A DNA stretch of 32,355 nt, from the NCBI GenBank assembly GCA_034431815.1, contig DAOUCS010000007.1, forward strand, positions 1 to 32,355, in the 5' to 3' direction. Below are positions 14,347-22,116 of this stretch, piece after piece (position 1 is the first letter of the stretch; each line of letters begins with the position of its first letter). The translations under genes were made by a program, and so were the position numbers. Under the pieces are notes generated by a model, which saw only the letters and a program-made list of their open reading frames with translations, did not search any database and had not been told where the DNA came from. Source of the stretch: HRBIN29 sp034431815 (GTDB taxonomy: Bacteria > Chloroflexota > Dehalococcoidia > Tepidiformales > Tepidiformaceae).

Positions 14347-15738
14347 ATGGCTGCCGGAACCTCACCCCGCCCCATCCGACGGGCCAGCTTCCCCACCGAG
14401 GAACCCCGCCCCACGCCGAGCCAGCGGTTTCTGTTCGTGGTCGCGTTGGGGGCGCTGACCCTCGCCTCCCTCTACGCAGCCTTGGGAACACTCACGCGGG
14501 CGTATCCGGCCGTGTTCCCCGGGAGTACTGCCCCGTTGGCCAACGTCGTCGGCGCCCTGCCGGGTCCGATAGGGGTCAGCACGCCGGGGTCCCAGAGCGT
14601 GTTCAATCGGCGGATCAACCTCCTCGTCATCGGCATCGACCGCCGTCCGGGGTTCGAGCGCCTCGATGCCTATCGCACCGACGCGATCATGGTCGCGACG
14701 ATCGACCCCGTGACGAAACAGGCGGCGCTCCTGAGCTTCCCCCGGGACATGTGGGTGAAGATCAAGCTCCCAGACGGACAGATCGTGGAGGACCGTAACA
14801 ACACCTCGTACGGTCGCGGGATTGAGTACGGGGGCACGTTTGAGGCGGGAGCCAAGCAGCTCGCGAGCGACCTGGAGTTCAACTTCGGCGTTTCCATCGA
14901 CCACTGGGTCATCATCGACTTCGAAGGGGCCGAAGCGCTGGTCGACGCGCTCGGCGGCATCGAGGTCGACGTCCCCGAGGAGCTGGCCGTTCCCACCTGG
15001 GGCTACAGCAAAGACGACATCCACTACACGGACGTAACCTTCCCGCCCGGACGGAACTTCCTCGACGGTTACCACGCGGTCGCCTTCGGCCGCTACCGGA
15101 ACGACACGGACCTGAACCGCGTGAAGCGTCAGGAGCTCGTACTGCAGGCCGCGCTGCGGAAGGCGTTCGCCACCGGCCTGCTCGATAAGGCGCTGGAGCT
15201 CTACAACGCCTACAAGGACATGGTGGTGACCGACATCCCCGCATCGAAGGTTCCGGGGTACGCGTTGCTGCTGAAGCAGACGGGCGGTGACATCGCCACG
15301 TATTCGCTGGGAGACCCCGTCGACGGTGTACCGACGCTCGTCCCCTACACAACCGAAGCGGGCGCGGCGGTGCTCATCCCGAACCCCGACAACGTGCGGT
15401 ACTGGCTGAGCCTTGTCTTCCCGAAGACGAGCTACGTTGGGGCGCACGTGGAAATCCAGAATGGGTATGGGCCGGGCGGCGAAGCGCGCGTGGAGGCGCT
15501 GGGCCGATACTTGCGGTACGTGAAGGGCCTCCCAGAAGTGTTCGTGGGGCCGGCATCAGCCCCGCAGCCGGCCACGACGGTGACACTCTACAGCCCGGAA
15601 AAGCGGGAGCTAGCGGAGGACATCGCGGAGTGGCTGAACCTCCCGCCTTCGGCCATCCGCACCGCGCAGCGCACCGACACGACCCTGCCGGACGTCGTCA
15701 TCACCATCGGGCAGGACTTCACCCTTCCGGGCGGTTGA
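14347..15738 (+). CDS. LytR-CpsA-Psr (LCP) family protein with LytR C-terminal domain
   Basis: 463-aa membrane-anchored protein. A single transmembrane segment (about residues 28-48, FLFVVALGALTLASLYAAL) is followed by an extracytoplasmic LCP domain: INLLVIGIDRR, RTDAIMVATIDPVTKQAALL, SFPRDMWVKI, VDALGGIEVDVPEEL and the arginine block RYRNDTDLNRVKRQ. The last ~100 residues (VEIQNGYGPGGEARVEAL...) match the LytR_C domain. LCP proteins transfer glycopolymers from lipid carriers to peptidoglycan or other surface acceptors, consistent with a monoderm-type envelope. ATG 14347 has no clear Shine-Dalgarno. The gene converges with the acyl-CoA dehydrogenase gene. Confidence 0.93.
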   Translation: MAAGTSPRPIRRASFPTEEPRPTPSQRFLFVVALGALTLASLYAALGTLTRAYPAVFPGSTAPLANVVGALPGPIGVSTPGSQSVFNRRINLLVIGIDRRPGFERLDAYRTDAIMVATIDPVTKQAALLSFPRDMWVKIKLPDGQIVEDRNNTSYGRGIEYGGTFEAGAKQLASDLEFNFGVSIDHWVIIDFEGAEALVDALGGIEVDVPEELAVPTWGYSKDDIHYTDVTFPPGRNFLDGYHAVAFGRYRNDTDLNRVKRQELVLQAALRKAFATGLLDKALELYNAYKDMVVTDIPASKVPGYALLLKQTGGDIATYSLGDPVDGVPTLVPYTTEAGAAVLIPNPDNVRYWLSLVFPKTSYVGAHVEIQNGYGPGGEARVEALGRYLRYVKGLPEVFVGPASAPQPATTVTLYSPEKRELAEDIAEWLNLPPSAIRTAQRTDTTLPDVVITIGQDFTLPGG

Positions 15739-15748
15739 AGAGGCGGCG

Positions 15749-16936
15749 TTATTCGACGGCGCCGGTGGGGGCCGGGGGCTCGTCGAGGGCCCGGCGCGCC
15801 AGCTGTTCGAGGGCGCGGTCCTCGAGCGGCGGGTTGTGAAGCCCGGCGCGGACGTCGCGGTAGTGCCGTTCGAGAGGGCGTCGCTTCAGAAGGCTCACGC
15901 CGCCCACCACGCGCAAGGCGAGGTCGACCGCTTCGATGCAAGCGTTGAGCGTCTCGATCTTCGCCATGGCGACGCGGTCGGCTACCGGCGGCGGCTCTGA
16001 CGAACGCGTTTGCCAGGCGCGGGCGGCGTCATTCACCAGCGTCCGGCTGCGGTGGAGGAGGAGCTCAATACGGGCGATACGGGCGCGTACCCCTGGCATT
16101 TCGCGGATTGGTCGCTGACCGAGGGGCACCCGCTCCTTGGCGAAGGCGACAGCCTCGTCGCGGGCGGCCCGGGCGACACCGATGGTGACGGCGGCGATGC
16201 CCAGGGCAAACCAGGCGAAGGCAGCATCCCCGCGCGGGTCGGGGGCGCCGGCCGCCCGCTGGTTGAGGAGCCGGTCGCGGGGAAGGAACACGTCCTCCAG
16301 GACGAGATCGTGGCTTCCCGTGGCGCGCATCCCCAGGGCGTCCCAGGTTTCGACGATGCGCACGCCCGGGTCGTCGAGGAAGACGAGGAAGTTGCCGATG
16401 ACCGGCGGCCCGGGGTCGGCCAGGGCGATCCGCGCGGAGACGATGGCAGCGCGAAGAGCTGGGGCGAGGGTGGTGAACGTCTTGCGGCCATTCAGCACCC
16501 ATCCGCCCTCGGTCGCAGCGGCGCGGGTTTCGGGAATGCCGCCGCCGGCGGGGCTACCCAGGCCCTCTTCGGTGGCAGCGGTGTTCACCAGCCAGCCGTG
16601 CTCCACCGCGCCCCGGCAGAGCTCGGCGAACCGGCGCTCCGGGATGGTGGGCGCCTCCCGTTCGGCGCCGAACCGGACGAGGTGCATGGCGAGCCCGAGA
16701 GCCGTGGAGGCATCGCCCGCTGCGAGCTCCTCAAGAACGCGGAGGTAGTCGGGCAGGGAGAGTTCGGCGCCGCCGTACCGCCGGGGAACCGTCAGCGCCA
16801 GGAACCCGGCAGCCCGGAGATCCGCGAAGTTTTCGAATGGAAACGAGCCCTCCCGGTCGTGCCGGGGGGCGCGTTCGGCGAAGCGGCATGCGAGCTCGCG
16901 GGCGAGAGCGACCCACTCTTCCGGGGCGCGCTTCAT
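15749..16936 (-). CDS. Acyl-CoA dehydrogenase-like flavoprotein
   Basis: 395-aa member of the acyl-CoA dehydrogenase superfamily. The N-terminal helical domain ends near ALTVPRRYGGAELSLPDY; the middle beta domain has VNTAATEEGLGSP and GGWVLNGRKTFTTLAP; the C-terminal helices include LRVVGGVSLLKRRPLERHYRDV. In classical dehydrogenases the next loop carries the catalytic Glu (YEGT); here it reads RAGLHNPPLED, as in DszC/SfnC-like flavin monooxygenases and related paralogues, so the reaction is uncertain. ATG 16936 lies 7 nt after TACCCT (minus) and 45 nt downstream of the MMPL stop, so it may be both leaderless and part of a longer operon. Confidence 0.85.
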   Translation of the reverse strand: MKRAPEEWVALARELACRFAERAPRHDREGSFPFENFADLRAAGFLALTVPRRYGGAELSLPDYLRVLEELAAGDASTALGLAMHLVRFGAEREAPTIPERRFAELCRGAVEHGWLVNTAATEEGLGSPAGGGIPETRAAATEGGWVLNGRKTFTTLAPALRAAIVSARIALADPGPPVIGNFLVFLDDPGVRIVETWDALGMRATGSHDLVLEDVFLPRDRLLNQRAAGAPDPRGDAAFAWFALGIAAVTIGVARAARDEAVAFAKERVPLGQRPIREMPGVRARIARIELLLHRSRTLVNDAARAWQTRSSEPPPVADRVAMAKIETLNACIEAVDLALRVVGGVSLLKRRPLERHYRDVRAGLHNPPLEDRALEQLARRALDEPPAPTGAVE

Positions 16937-16943
16937 GCCGCCC

Positions 16944-16949
16944 AGGGTA
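16944..16949 (-). promoter_or_regulatory. -10 box TACCCT for the acyl-CoA dehydrogenase-like gene
   Basis: TACCCT on the minus strand ends 7 nt before ATG 16936. The same hexamer at the same distance class precedes the YchF-like gene (26055-26060). Confidence 0.4.
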
Positions 16950-16981
16950 CGTCGGGGACTGCCGGCTGGGAACGGGAAGGC

Positions 16982-19147
16982 TCAGCGGCTCCCGGCGGGC
17001 ACCGTCCCCGCCCCTTCGGGCACGTCGACGTCGATGCGCGGCAGGATGCGGTCCAGCCAGCGGGGGAACCACCAGTTCGCCCGGCCAAGCAGCTCCATGG
17101 CCGAAGGAACGAGGATGAGGCGGACGACGGTGGCATCGATGAAGACCGCCGTCGCCAGGCCGACGCCGAACTCCTTGATGGTGCGATCCGGGAGCGTCAC
17201 GAAGGAGAGGAAGACGACAACCATGATCGCGGCCGCGGCAGAGATGACGCGCGCCGTGGCAGCAAGCCCGTTGGCGACGGCTAGCCCGTTCGCGCCGGTC
17301 CGCACGTACTCCTCCCGGACGCGGCTGATGAGGAACACTTCGTAATCCATCGATAGGCCGAAGAGGATGGCGAAGAGGATCATGGGCAGGAAAGTCTCGA
17401 TGGGTCCCTCCTTGATGCCCACGAGGTCGGCGAGGAAGCCCCACTGGAACACGGCGACGACCACGCCGAACGCCGCCCCGATGGAGAGCATGTTGAGGAT
17501 GGCCGCCTTGACGGCGATGACCACCGAGCGGAACACCGTCATGAGGAGGAGGAAGGAGATGCCGATGACTCCGGCAAAGAGGTACGGCATCCGCTCCGTT
17601 ATCCGGTGCCCGATGTCGACGAAGGCGGCCGTTGGCCCGGTGAGGAGGGCGGTAAGGCCGGTTTCGGCGGAGAAGGGCCGGAGCACCTCCGCGCGGACGC
17701 GGCCGATGAGGGCGTCGGTGCGTTCGTCTTGCGGGGCGAAGGCGGGGATGACCGTGACGATGGCCGTTTGCCCATCGGGGCGGGCAATCGGCTCGCCGAC
17801 GGCTGCCACGCCAGGGAGCGCCGCCAGCCGGCGGCCGAGCTCTTCGGCTGCCGCCGCCGCACCGGGACCGTCGAGCACGGCGATGAGCGGCCCGTTGAAC
17901 CCAGGCCCGAAGCCCTCGGCCAGCAGGTCGTAGGCGCGGCGCGTGTGGTAGTCGGTCGTTTTGTTACCGGCGTCGGTAAAGCCGAGGCGCATATCGAGCA
18001 CGGGGAAGTTGAGGCCGAGGAGCATCGCCAGGGCGAGCAGGAAGGCAGGCCACGGCCGGCGCTGGATGCTCCTGCTGAAGCGGTACCAGATGCTCTGGGG
18101 GTTCACCCCTTCGGTGCCGCGGAAGTAGGGGACCGACAGTGAATCGACGCGGCGGCCAAGGAAGGCGAGCACCGCCGGGGTCACGGTAAGGGCAACGATG
18201 ACGGCCGTGGTGACCATGATGGTCCCGGTGATGCCGATGGCGCCCACGAACGGCAACCCCATGACCAGAAGCCCGAGGAACGAGAGCGCCACGACCGCTC
18301 CCGCGAAGATGACCGACCGGCCAGCGGTGGCGACCGCCCGCCCCACCGCCTCCTCGACAGGGAGGCCGGCGTGCAGTCCCTCCCGGAAGCGCGTGATGAC
18401 GAGGAGGCTGTAGTCGATGCCCACGCCCATGCCGATCATCACGGCGAATTGGGGCGAGAACTCGGGGAACTGGCCCGAGCGGGCGGCGATGAGGAGAAGG
18501 GCGAAGCCCGGCGCCAGCCCGAACACGGCGGCGCCGATAGGGAGCCCGGCCGCCACCACCGACCCGAAGGCGACCACGAGCACGACCGCCGCGGCGCCGA
18601 GACCGTAGAACTCGGCCGTTCCGAAATGGGGGAGCTCCACGACCCGCACCGCCTGGCCGCCCGCTTCGACGCGGAAGCCGGGCCCGCCGGCGCGGTCGAC
18701 CACGTCGAGCAGAGGCCGAACGTCGGCCGACTCGATCTGCCCTGCTTCTTCTTCGAAGATCACGACCGCACGGGCAATGGGTGCGATGGGCGACACGTAG
18801 CGGGGATGCTCGAACGGCGTCTCGACAGCGGCGATGCCGGGAAGCGCGCTGATCTCCTCAAGCACGGCGCGGATGCGGTCCTGGACGGCGGGATCGGTGA
18901 AGGAGCCTTCGAAGCGGAAGACGACGTCTGCCCGGGCCCCGGCCTGCTGGGGGAAGCGAACCTCGAGCAGGTCCTGCGCCGCCTGGGATTCGGTCCCAGG
19001 GACGCTGAAGTTACCGCCGAATTCGCCGCCGAGGCGCGCGGCCGCGAGACCGAGGGCGGCGATGACGCCGAGCCAGACGAGGAGCACGGGACCGCGGTGT
19101 CGGGCGACGAAGCGTCCCCAGCGTTCGAGGGCGGAACGTCGGCTCAT
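16982..19147 (-). CDS. MMPL-family RND-type transporter
   Basis: 721-aa polytopic membrane protein with two MMPL halves. Each half has one leading transmembrane helix, a large extracytoplasmic loop and a five-helix bundle, giving about 12 helices. Signature segments are MIGMGVGIDYSLLVITRFRE in the first half and ILFGLSMDYEVFLISRVREE in the second; the Asp-Tyr pairs are the proton-relay positions of the family. Such proteins export lipids, hydrophobic drugs or pigments. ATG 19147 is set by GGAGG 6 nt upstream; the longer frame to 19837 is antisense to tetR. The divergent TetR gene and palindromes in the 105-nt gap suggest local repression. The acyl-CoA dehydrogenase-like gene lies downstream. 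Confidence 0.93.
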   Translation of the reverse strand: MSRRSALERWGRFVARHRGPVLLVWLGVIAALGLAAARLGGEFGGNFSVPGTESQAAQDLLEVRFPQQAGARADVVFRFEGSFTDPAVQDRIRAVLEEISALPGIAAVETPFEHPRYVSPIAPIARAVVIFEEEAGQIESADVRPLLDVVDRAGGPGFRVEAGGQAVRVVELPHFGTAEFYGLGAAAVVLVVAFGSVVAAGLPIGAAVFGLAPGFALLLIAARSGQFPEFSPQFAVMIGMGVGIDYSLLVITRFREGLHAGLPVEEAVGRAVATAGRSVIFAGAVVALSFLGLLVMGLPFVGAIGITGTIMVTTAVIVALTVTPAVLAFLGRRVDSLSVPYFRGTEGVNPQSIWYRFSRSIQRRPWPAFLLALAMLLGLNFPVLDMRLGFTDAGNKTTDYHTRRAYDLLAEGFGPGFNGPLIAVLDGPGAAAAAEELGRRLAALPGVAAVGEPIARPDGQTAIVTVIPAFAPQDERTDALIGRVRAEVLRPFSAETGLTALLTGPTAAFVDIGHRITERMPYLFAGVIGISFLLLMTVFRSVVIAVKAAILNMLSIGAAFGVVVAVFQWGFLADLVGIKEGPIETFLPMILFAILFGLSMDYEVFLISRVREEYVRTGANGLAVANGLAATARVISAAAAIMVVVFLSFVTLPDRTIKEFGVGLATAVFIDATVVRLILVPSAMELLGRANWWFPRWLDRILPRIDVDVPEGAGTVPAGSR

Positions 19148-19170
19148 CGCACGCCTCCGGTGCCGGGAGT

Positions 19171-19183
19171 GAACATCATGTTC
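19171..19183. promoter_or_regulatory. Candidate TetR operator (GAACAT-C-ATGTTC)
   Basis: A perfect 13-bp palindrome lies between the divergent MMPL and tetR genes, 24 nt upstream of the MMPL start codon and so near its likely transcription start. A related site with GAAC/GTTC ends lies at 19203-19214. Confidence 0.5.
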
Positions 19184-19202
19184 CGGATCACAGCGTGAAC
19201 AG

Positions 19203-19214
19203 GAACTCCGGTTC
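19203..19214. promoter_or_regulatory. Second candidate TetR half-site pair (GAAC-TCCG-GTTC)
   Basis: This inverted repeat has 4-bp arms identical to the outer bases of the 19171-19183 palindrome. It lies just upstream of the probable tetR -35 (19215-19220) and, on the minus strand, follows a TTGACG-like -35 for the MMPL gene. Confidence 0.35.
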
Positions 19215-19237
19215 TCGTCAAACGCTGGGCGAACGGG

Positions 19238-19243
19238 TAGAAT
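19238..19243 (+). promoter_or_regulatory. -10 box TAGAAT for tetR
   Basis: TAGAAT ends 9 nt before ATG 19253, with TCGTCA (19215-19220) as a 4/6 -35 at 17-nt spacing. The leader would be only a few bases long. Confidence 0.55.
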
Positions 19244-19252
19244 GCGGGCACG

Positions 19253-19840
19253 ATGGCGGCCCAGAGCGAGCGTTCGGACGCGCGCTTGAACCGGGAGCGG
19301 CTGCTCGCCGCGGCCCGTGAGGTGTTGGCTGAGCGGGGCGAGGCGGCGGAGATGCGGGAGATCGCCGAGCGGGCCGGTGTGGCCGTGGGGACGCTGTACC
19401 GCCACTTCCCGACACGGGAGGCGCTGGTCTCGGCCATCATCGCCGACACGCTGGAGGAGGTCCGCGGCATCATCGCCGAGGCCGAGGCAAACCCGTACGC
19501 CATCGACGCGCTCCGCCACCTGGTGGCGAGGGCCTGCGGCCTGGCGGAGCGCGGCCGCGGCATCTTCGAGCTCATTACGGGAATGGAACTCGGCGTCAGG
19601 ATGCCCGATGACCTCATCCCCGCCGAGCTGAAGCGGGAGCTGGAGGCACGGGTGACGCGGATCGTCGAGCGCGGCGTGGAGCGCGGCGAGATCCGGAGTG
19701 ATTTTCCGCCCCCGCTGCTGGCGGCGTTCTGCCGGGCCACGATCCCCTTCGTCTTCCTCCACCTCCGCCAGGAGTGGCCGTTGGAAGACGCGGTACGAGC
19801 TTCTGTGGCGCTCCTCACCGATGCCCTGCGCCCGCATTAA
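19253..19840 (+). CDS. TetR/AcrR-family transcriptional regulator
   Basis: 195-aa repressor. The N-terminal DNA-binding domain is clear: RLLAAAREVLAERGEAAEMR followed by the helix-turn-helix EIAERAGVAVGTLYRHFPTR (about residues 43-62). The C-terminal ligand-binding domain is helical and unclassified (ALRHLVARACGLAERGRGIF, LELTGMEL-like region, then a SDFPPPLLAAFCRA segment). It is divergent from the MMPL transporter gene with palindromic sites between them, the usual arrangement of a local efflux repressor. ATG 19253 is supported by the TAGAAT box and alignment of the HTH domain. It ends 74 nt before moxR, which has its own promoter. Confidence 0.92.
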   Translation: MAAQSERSDARLNRERLLAAAREVLAERGEAAEMREIAERAGVAVGTLYRHFPTREALVSAIIADTLEEVRGIIAEAEANPYAIDALRHLVARACGLAERGRGIFELITGMELGVRMPDDLIPAELKRELEARVTRIVERGVERGEIRSDFPPPLLAAFCRATIPFVFLHLRQEWPLEDAVRASVALLTDALRPH

Positions 19841-19862
19841 CCGCGGCGTTCCGCAGCGCTGC

Positions 19863-19868
19863 TAGAAT
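19863..19868 (+). promoter_or_regulatory. -10 box TAGAAT for the moxR operon
   Basis: TAGAAT lies 46 nt before GTG 19915, so this transcript has a real leader with the GGGAGG ribosome-binding site at about 19903-19908. It is the likely promoter of the moxR / DUF58 / TgpA-like / ogt operon. Confidence 0.5.
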
Positions 19869-19914
19869 ACCGGCGCGGTATCGGCCGCATCGACGGACGT
19901 CCGGGAGGCATTCG

Positions 19915-20865
19915 GTGGAGGACCCAAAGCTCATTGCGGAACGGATCATCCAGAACGTCGAGCGCGTGATCGTCGGCAAGCGGAAGGAGATCGAGCTGGC
20001 GATCACGGTGCTGATGTGCGGCGGCCACCTCCTCATCGTCGACGTGCCCGGCGTGGGCAAGACGATGATGGCCCGGGCCCTCGCCCGCTCGACAGGGCTG
20101 ACGTTCCGCCGCATCCAGTTCACGCCCGACCTCCTGCCCAGCGACATCACCGGCGTCTCCGTCTACAACCAGAAAACGGGCGACTTCGAGTTCCGGCCGG
20201 GGCCCATCATGGCCCAGGTCGTCTTAGCCGACGAGGTGAACCGGGCAACCCCGAAGACGCAGTCGGCCCTGCTGGAGGCCATGGAGGAGCGCCAGGTGAC
20301 GGTCGACGGCGTGACCCACCGCATGCCGCAGCCCTTCATGGTCATCGCGACGCAGAACCCCATCGAATACGAAGGGACATTCCCCCTCCCGGAGGCTCAG
20401 CTCGACCGGTTCATGGCCCAGATTCACCTGGGGTACCCCAGCCCGACGGACGAGGTCCTAGTGCTCGACGCGCAGCAGATCCAGCACCCTGTGGATTCGC
20501 TGGAGCAGGTCACGAACGCGACGGAGATCCTCCAGCTCCAGGCAGCGGTGAAGGAGATTTACGTCGACCCGCTCATCAAGCAGTACATCGTGGCCTTGGC
20601 GAACGCGACGAGGCAGCACGAGGCGGTCTACCTGGGGGCCAGCCCTCGCGGCTCGCTGTCGCTCTTCCGGACGGCGCAGGCGCGGGCTCTCTTGGCCGGC
20701 CGCGATTTCGTGACCCCGGACGACGTGAAGGCGCTCGCCCACGCGACGCTGGCGCACCGCATCATCGTGAGCCCGGGCGCTCGGGTGAAGGGGACCACCG
20801 CCGAGGAGGTGGTGACCGCCTGCCTGAACCGGGTGCCGGTACCGGGTGCTCGCGCGAGGGCATGA
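19915..20865 (+). CDS. MoxR-family AAA+ ATPase
   Basis: 316-aa AAA+ chaperone-like ATPase. The Walker A loop reads DVPGVGKTMMARALA (usual G before VPGVGKT is D), Walker B is VLADEVNRATPKTQSALLEAM, sensor 1 is VIATQNPIEYEGTFPLPEAQ, and the lid domain has GASPRGSLSLFRTAQARALL and DFVTPDDVKALAHATLAHR. MoxR proteins work with DUF58/vWA proteins in maturation or insertion of partner proteins. GTG 19915 is set by GGGAGG 6 nt upstream and by family alignment; the longer frame from 19774 runs back into tetR. The DUF58 gene follows after 3 nt. Confidence 0.95.
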   Translation: MEDPKLIAERIIQNVERVIVGKRKEIELAITVLMCGGHLLIVDVPGVGKTMMARALARSTGLTFRRIQFTPDLLPSDITGVSVYNQKTGDFEFRPGPIMAQVVLADEVNRATPKTQSALLEAMEERQVTVDGVTHRMPQPFMVIATQNPIEYEGTFPLPEAQLDRFMAQIHLGYPSPTDEVLVLDAQQIQHPVDSLEQVTNATEILQLQAAVKEIYVDPLIKQYIVALANATRQHEAVYLGASPRGSLSLFRTAQARALLAGRDFVTPDDVKALAHATLAHRIIVSPGARVKGTTAEEVVTACLNRVPVPGARARA

Positions 20866-20868
20866 AAA

Positions 20869-22116
20869 ATGCGCGCCCTCGTGCGCCGGGCGTTCTCTCC
20901 GCAGCGGCGGACGCTCACGATTCTCGTCGGGCTGCTCATCTTCTCGGCGTTCTGGGCCGGCGCGTCCGGTTTCTGGCTCGTCTTCCGCCTGACCTACGTC
21001 CTGGCGTTGCTCATCCCGGCGGCGTACGTGGTTGCCTGGGCAAACGTGCGGGCCCTGGAGGCGACCGTCCAGCGGCGTACCGAACGCGCGCAGGTGGGCC
21101 AAGAGGCCCAAGAGGTGATCGAAGTCCGCAACCGGGGGTTCTGGCCGAAGATCTGGCTGGAGGTCGACGACCCGAGCACGATGCCGGGCCACCAGGCGAA
21201 GCGTGTGGTCGTGATCCCGCCCCGGCGCTCGCGGAACTGGCTGGTAGACACGCCCCTCGTCCGCAGGGGCCTCTACGAATGGGGCCCGCTGCAGGTGACG
21301 GGCACTGACCCGTTCGGCATCTTTCGCCTCACGCGGACGTTCGGCGAATCCCAACAGATTCTCGTTTACCCGCCGGTCTTCGACATCCCGCATTTCCAGG
21401 CGCCGCCGGCGAATCTCCCGGGCGAAGGACGCTTCCGGCGGAGGACCCACTACGTGACGCCGAACGCGAGCGGAATCCGGGAGTACCAGCCCGGCGATTC
21501 GCTCGGGCGCATCCACTGGCCGAGCACGGCGCGCACGGGCGAGCTGATGGTGAAAACGTTCGAGCTGGACCCGGCGAGCGACGTTTGGGTGATCCTTGAC
21601 CTGGAAAGCCGCGTGCACGCCGGTTCGGGCGACGAGAGCACGGAAGAGTACGCCGTGCGGGCAGCGGCGAGCATCGCGCGGCACTACCTCATCGCCAACC
21701 GTTCGGTAGGGCTGCTGAGCTTCGGGCGCGACCTCGACATCGTCGAAGCGGAGCGCGGGCCGCAGCAGCTCACGCGCATCCTGGAGAGCCTTGCCCTCGC
21801 CCAAGCCGTCGGGGACGTGCCGCTCGGCAACCTGCTCCTCGAAGAGCAGCGGCGTTTCGGGCGCCACACCACGCTGGTCATCGTCACACCCTCGACGGAC
21901 GACCACTGGCTGCCGGCGGCGCTCTCCCTCGCGCAGCGCGGGGTGCGGATGGCGGTGGTGCTCATCGATCCCAGCACGTTCGGAGACACCCGCTCGCCGC
22001 TCATGCTGTATGGTGAGCTCACGGCGAGCGACGTCATGACGTACGTCGTCTCGAACGGCGACGACCTCACGCTCGCCCTGAGCGCGCCCGGAGGGGTGCC
22101 GGCATGGCAGAGCTGA
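20869..22116 (+). CDS. DUF58 domain protein (vWA-like, MoxR partner)
   Basis: 415-aa protein with two N-terminal transmembrane helices (about residues 16-58, TILVGLLIFSAFWAGASGFW then LTYVLALLIPAAYVVAWANV). A cytosolic part follows with the DUF58 signature EYQPGDSLGRIHWPSTARTG, then a vWA-like domain (VWVILDLESRVHAGSGDEST, with the DxExS-type metal site). DUF58 proteins are encoded next to MoxR ATPases and transglutaminase-like membrane proteins, as here. ATG 20869 lies 3 nt after the moxR stop, and the end overlaps the next gene by 13 nt, so all three are translationally linked. Confidence 0.93.
   Translation: MRALVRRAFSPQRRTLTILVGLLIFSAFWAGASGFWLVFRLTYVLALLIPAAYVVAWANVRALEATVQRRTERAQVGQEAQEVIEVRNRGFWPKIWLEVDDPSTMPGHQAKRVVVIPPRRSRNWLVDTPLVRRGLYEWGPLQVTGTDPFGIFRLTRTFGESQQILVYPPVFDIPHFQAPPANLPGEGRFRRRTHYVTPNASGIREYQPGDSLGRIHWPSTARTGELMVKTFELDPASDVWVILDLESRVHAGSGDESTEEYAVRAAASIARHYLIANRSVGLLSFGRDLDIVEAERGPQQLTRILESLALAQAVGDVPLGNLLLEEQRRFGRHTTLVIVTPSTDDHWLPAALSLAQRGVRMAVVLIDPSTFGDTRSPLMLYGELTASDVMTYVVSNGDDLTLALSAPGGVPAWQS

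Noticed and set aside
19148..19837. Extension of the MMPL protein to 951 aa through the tetR region
   Set aside because: The extra 230 residues are antisense to tetR, whereas ATG 19147 has GGAGG at proper spacing and fits the family N-terminus.
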